A stretch of DNA of 64,000 nt from NCBI GenBank assembly GCA_033026295.1, contig CM065173.1, forward strand, positions 4,340,001 through 4,404,000, read 5' to 3'. Shown piece after piece: positions 60,171 through 64,000 of this stretch; position 1 is the first letter of the stretch; each line of letters begins with the position of its first letter. A model generated the notes under the pieces. It was not told the origin of the DNA, did no database searches, and was given only the letters and a program-made list of their open reading frames with translations. A program made the translations under genes and the position numbers. The stretch is from Channa striata. Lineage: Eukaryota > Chordata > Actinopteri > Anabantiformes > Channidae.

Positions 60171-60369
60171 TAATAATAGGAGACAGTAATCTATGTTATA
60201 ATGAGGCATATTACTGTAGTTTACAGAAAGCGGGAGTCTTAGAACAGATGGAATCAAATGACACTAAATAGAATGATTTTACTAATACTATATATATAAA
60301 ACAAGATGGAGAATAGTTTCAGTTTTGGTGGCAAAGTTCTGATGGAAAAAGGGTTTTGTTCTATTGCAG

Positions 60370-60455
60370 CAGGTCAGGCCCCCACCTCGGCCCCTCCCTC
60401 AGTGAAAACAGCAGCAGTTGGTGCTGATGTTGGATGTCAACAAGAGGATCAGTGA
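60370..60455 (+). CDS. Candidate terminal coding exon of the antisense small gene
   Basis: After GGGTTTTGTTCTATTGCAG the phase left by the previous candidate exon reads A-GQAPTSAPPSVKTAAVGADV, then GCQQEDQ and TGA at 60453-60455. The acceptor is a tandem GCAGCAG, and either AG keeps the frame. Joined to the three upstream candidates this gives an 82-residue open frame with no signal peptide or membrane segment, basic in the middle and Pro/Ala-rich near the end. I saw no convincing AATAAA in the several hundred bases downstream, which weakens the case for a finished 3' end. Confidence 0.22.
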
Positions 60456-61669
60456 ACAGAAATCGATCACTTCTCTCTCACACTCAACACTGGAAGGGTG
60501 GGGGGTATTAGTGACATCACTCAGGGAGGATGTGTGTGTTTTTTACATTACGTGTGTGTGAGTGTGAGATTAACAAGGTGATTTGCCTGGAGGGGGTGAG
60601 GTGCATGCTGGGAGAAGGATTTGCTGAGGGGAAGGAAAGGGAGAACGGGTGGGGTGGACTCCCAAAGTTCCCATGATCCCCTGGAGAGCACCACACCCTG
60701 GGTCGAGCTGGGGGGTGTGGGGGTGTTTCCAGCTGTGCACCACTGGATGTTGACACTGAGGCAGCTAACGAAGCTGCAGGTGGGGATGTAATCACATCAA
60801 CTCTTCCCTCCAATTAAACGTGACAGGAAGTAGGAGCCTCAGTAACAGTGCCTGGACCAGGACTCTGCTGGGTTCTGGTGATGCCTTGAGGCCCATTAAA
60901 ACAGATCTTTCTGTTTCACCTGTGTTCAGGATTAGATGTCTCGTGGGGATTTTAAACCTGAAGCTGGATTTAGCACGTAAAGAGTTTCTCCTACAACACA
61001 ACGTCTCTGCTGTCCTCTTGTCCCCCTAAGTCACGCGTTCACTTGTCCATTCCCTCGGCCCTTCCTGCCAGTGTGCCGACCTGATCCTGCTCAGCTGTGT
61101 TCGATTATCATTTATGACTGTATCAAATCTTGGACTAAAAACTGAATCTCACCCTGTCAGCTGCTGTGATAGGATCCCTGAGTTTCCTCTATGCTAGTTT
61201 CATTTCTTTCCTCAGTAGCACAAAGTAAACAAGTCCAAAAACAGGACTGATGCTTGACCTCCAGCCCCGACCCTCCACCTCTGTGTTTCTGTCCAAATTC
61301 ACAGTGAACTAAAAGAACAAAAATACATTATAGTTATACTTCAGTTATACATAACAACTAAAACACAAACACAGAGTCCAGATTTTGTGCTGCTGAAACA
61401 TGGAGGACAACAGCTCCCTGAACGTTGGACACAAGGAATGAGGACTGATTATCTCCAATCCTGAACTTGCAACACACAACTAACATGCAGGCAGAGGTTG
61501 TGTAGGAATTTCGGTCACAACTGGAGGTGCGTAAAGAACAGTTGGTCAGAAAGTGTCAAACAACAAAATTCAAACTTTCACTGCACACGAAAACTGAAAT
61601 TCCACTGGATTTTCTCCAAACGCTGCAGAGGAAAAGAGTAAGCGCCAATAAAAAAAAGTGTTAGAGGTG

Positions 61670-61671
<2 letters not shown>

Positions 61672-61732
<61 letters not shown>
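61672..61732 (+). repeat. (GT)30 microsatellite
   Basis: About 60 bases of uninterrupted GT. Confidence 0.97.
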
Positions 61733-61735
<3 letters not shown>

Positions 61736-62354
61736 GAATTCAGTCTGAACATCAGGCCACCTACTGCAGCGTCCCACCAACATCTATATTTCACAGCCCC
61801 CAACCCTCCACTGCTCTGTGCACTGGTCCTTGATCCAGTTCCTATCGAGGCCAAACCTGAGACCAGGGTCAGACTAGGTCAGTGCTCATCATGATCAAGC
61901 TGCATGTTAAGTCATACGGGACACAGGGTCCAGAGGCATAAAAATAACCATCAAACTGAAAGAAAGTTAGAGAAAAGATGTACAGTAAAACATGACCACG
62001 CCGGCACCTTACACCAAACTCCATGAAGTTTTAGCTGAGTTTAATCCAACCAAACCTATCAACTGTCCTGTGCGATGATTCTTTTTTCTGTTCCAGAATT
62101 ACTTTCAAAACTAGAAACCTTCAGTCCAACCTCATCCCGTTTTACCCATGATGCATTGGTCCAACCTGTGTCTGCACCATAAAGCCCTATTAACACATCA
62201 CAATCTTCACGCAACATAAACCTGAACCCACGTCAAAGCAGTTGACCTGCGAGTATCCACCATCACCCTCAAATTACCCAGAAACCTCCACAGGAACCTC
62301 CACGCTTTCCTCACCCTGTGTCTCACCCCCTCCCTCCTTCCCTCCCTCCCCCCA

Positions 62355-62512
62355 TCGCTCTCTCTCCTTTCAATTTCAGCCTCTCCTGTCCAGTAATGTC
62401 CTGCTTTTATTGTAAATCTATACTGTTAATCTGGCCGGCTCCGATGGGCCTCGGTCGCCCGATCAATGCGCTACGATTGCTGGGAAGGGTCCACAGGGGC
62501 AGATAACACCCC
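62355..62512. promoter_or_regulatory. Candidate conserved non-coding element
   Basis: CTTTTATTGTAAATCTATAC, TTAATCTGGCCGGCTCCGAT and GGGCCTCGGTCGCCCGATCA form a complex CpG-containing block unlike the flanking low-complexity C-rich DNA. Frames across it lack splice support. Confidence 0.42.
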
Positions 62513-63754
62513 GCCCCCACCCCCACCCCTCTCCCTATGGGCTTTACCTTCACACACATACGCACAGCTCATGCCTTTAAGCTTCACATCTTCCATTTCA
62601 AGGCTGAACTCTTATCCACACTTAAATATTTCATCCCATAATTTACCATCAAACACCCTGTGACTGGACGTTTCAGTAAAATGAATCTTGGCAGTTAGCA
62701 TCCCGTTGGTGATGAGCCTTTTTTTAAACTTGAGATTTAAAGATTAAGATGCTGTCCAACAACAGTGCAACTGGTACGTGCTGATTCAACAGAAAATCTG
62801 GGTTTGTGTCTCCTTTTGGTCATTCGTTCAGTTTTTGTCCATGATTGCAATCAGGAATGCTCACGCTTCAGTCTGCATCGATTTGTCCATGCACTACAGC
62901 ATACATGAGAAAAATTAACTTATGCTCAGCGAAAATCCTTAAACGAGTGGACAGTCAACTGTAAAAAAGACATTTACACGTCTATAAACCTTGATGTCAA
63001 GAACTGACCAATAAAAGGTGAACTTTTATCTAAAAATCCTGGGCCCTTTTCTCCAGAATTGTCCCTTTAAATCAAACGCTCCCCTCTCCGTCTGCTGACG
63101 TTCGCTCTGCAGCCTCGCCGGCTTTTCCAGCCCCCAGGAGACGATAAAGTATCTTAACTGTGAGACAAGGACACTGTGCTGGAGTTTCTTTGTGCAAATG
63201 ATGATTAATTCTCTAAACAGTCAGCACTTAAAAAAGAAAAGTCCGAACATAGAAGCCTGTTTTTGGACATCTTCAGCCTTGATTTTCACCTTAATTTGGT
63301 CCACATGGCACTTTGTGTATTGTCCCTTTTCACAGGGCTGATGGGAAATGGAGTTTTAATGTGAACAGAGACGCGTCTCTCTGGATTTAGCTTGTGTGGT
63401 TTTGGTTGTCATACTACTTTTCTTTTAAAAAACACTGCAAACTTTCTGAGCGGTAGAAGAAGCCGCAGACTATCAACCAATCAGATACTGACACAGGTTC
63501 AGGTGGAATACAGTGTAATTTCTCTGAAACACTTTTCCTCACATCATGTCTTCAGGGGAGGCGAGAGAAGCTGCTGGAGGTCAAAAGTCGTCCTCCATCA
63601 CTCTAAACTCACCTCTCTACACATGACATACAAGCTGCAAATGGTGTTGGAGGAACAAGTGGTGATGTGGGGGGGTCGTGACCTCCATGTAAGGCGCGAC
63701 CATTAAAGCAGGGGGGTGATTGTCAGACAGCATAGAAGGCAGGGGAGGAGCGGC

Positions 63755-63990
63755 GGCTGGAGAGGTGTGTTCAGTGTAATTAGAGCCAGGCCTCCTCGTC
63801 CGCTCTGACACTCCGTGACAATTTATTGCCCTACTCGGGCAACTCGGCCACCCATCTAATTGCAATATTAGCGTGCAATAACAGCGGTGTTACGGCGATC
63901 CGTCAGCTCCACGTTCTGCTGCCTCGGCAGGATTTCGGCCATTAACCGGCAAACGGAGGAAACAAAGCGACCTCTGAGTGGAACATCAGT
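63755..63990. promoter_or_regulatory. Candidate conserved non-coding element
   Basis: CAGTGTAATTAGAGCCAGGC, GACAATTTATTGCCC, CCATCTAATTGCAATATTAG, CGTGCAATAACAGCGG and GGCCATTAACCGGC lie in complex CpG-bearing sequence, close to or running past the window edge. By eye one of the strongest enhancer-like blocks here. Confidence 0.48.
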
Positions 63991-64000
63991 GTACATTTAT

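Larger units (their letters stand above)
21745..64000 (-). other. ebf3: Large EBF intron 5' of exon A (incomplete, at least 42 kb)
   Basis: From the CTGCTTCCAG acceptor of exon A to the right edge no further EBF exon is visible. In mammalian EBF1 and EBF3, as I recall, one very large intron sits at this point (after the zinc-knuckle exon), so a long intron is expected. It carries most of the candidate regulatory blocks, SINEs, microsatellites and degenerate arrays listed separately, and the candidate antisense exons at 54-60 kb. In 30700-31500, 32300-33250, 34950-36900, 38000-39150, 39500-41850, 45200-48850 and 60500-61600 I see unremarkable AT-rich or mixed intronic DNA and nothing I can name. 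Confidence 0.8.

Noticed and set aside
1..64000. CRISPR arrays, bacterial operons, rRNA or intact tRNA genes, full-length LINE or LTR retroelements
   Set aside because: None seen. tRNA-like boxes occur only as SINE heads, and no reverse transcriptase or integrase motif appears in the open frames.

Overview
The window is vertebrate genomic DNA, almost certainly from a teleost fish of the spiny-rayed kind. The signs are long introns, many (CA/GT)n microsatellites, tRNA-headed SINE copies, LINE 3' tails of fish type (aataaagttgaattgaatt; ggatcctaataaa) and degenerate tandem arrays. There is no bacterial-style gene organisation, and nearly all long open frames are chance or repeat-derived.

The one gene identified with certainty is an early B-cell factor (EBF/COE) transcription factor on the minus strand. 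Four consecutive coding exons are visible: 21663-21744, 21447-21564, 16628-16758 and 12977-13103. They encode the C-terminal part of the DNA-binding domain, the basic linker (RRARRLDPSE) and the IPT/TIG domain. All four have canonical GT/AG borders and compatible phases. Residues in the IPT exons (QVVFGTM, KGAPGRFVYT) fit EBF3 better than EBF1 or EBF2 from my memory of the family, so ebf3 is the preferred but not proven name. The first six or so coding exons should lie beyond the right edge, and the HLH and transactivation exons beyond the left edge; I found neither inside the window.

Layout. 1-12976 is the start of the intron after the last visible exon. 13104-16627, 16759-21446 and 21565-21662 are the three complete introns. 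21745-64000 is at least 42 kb of the intron 5' of the first visible exon. These introns hold about 20 candidate conserved non-coding elements: moderately GC blocks with TAATTA, octamer, NKX2-like and PBX/MEIS-like sites, typical of the regulatory deserts in developmental transcription-factor genes. They also hold tRNA-headed SINE copies on both strands, LINE tails, microsatellites, and several degenerate tandem arrays. The most notable array is a long-period one of about 310 bp units at 18.8-20.8 kb.

The most interesting possible novelty is a candidate small gene on the plus strand, antisense to the EBF gene and nested in its large intron. A 26-codon first coding exon (54339-54416) has a good start context, an in-frame upstream stop and a strong donor. 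It can be chained in phase with three downstream candidate exons (57402-57430, 59893-59948, 60370-60455) into an 82-residue open frame. I do not recognise the protein, and the two middle exons are short enough to be coincidental. Transcript data or a fish-wide alignment would decide it.
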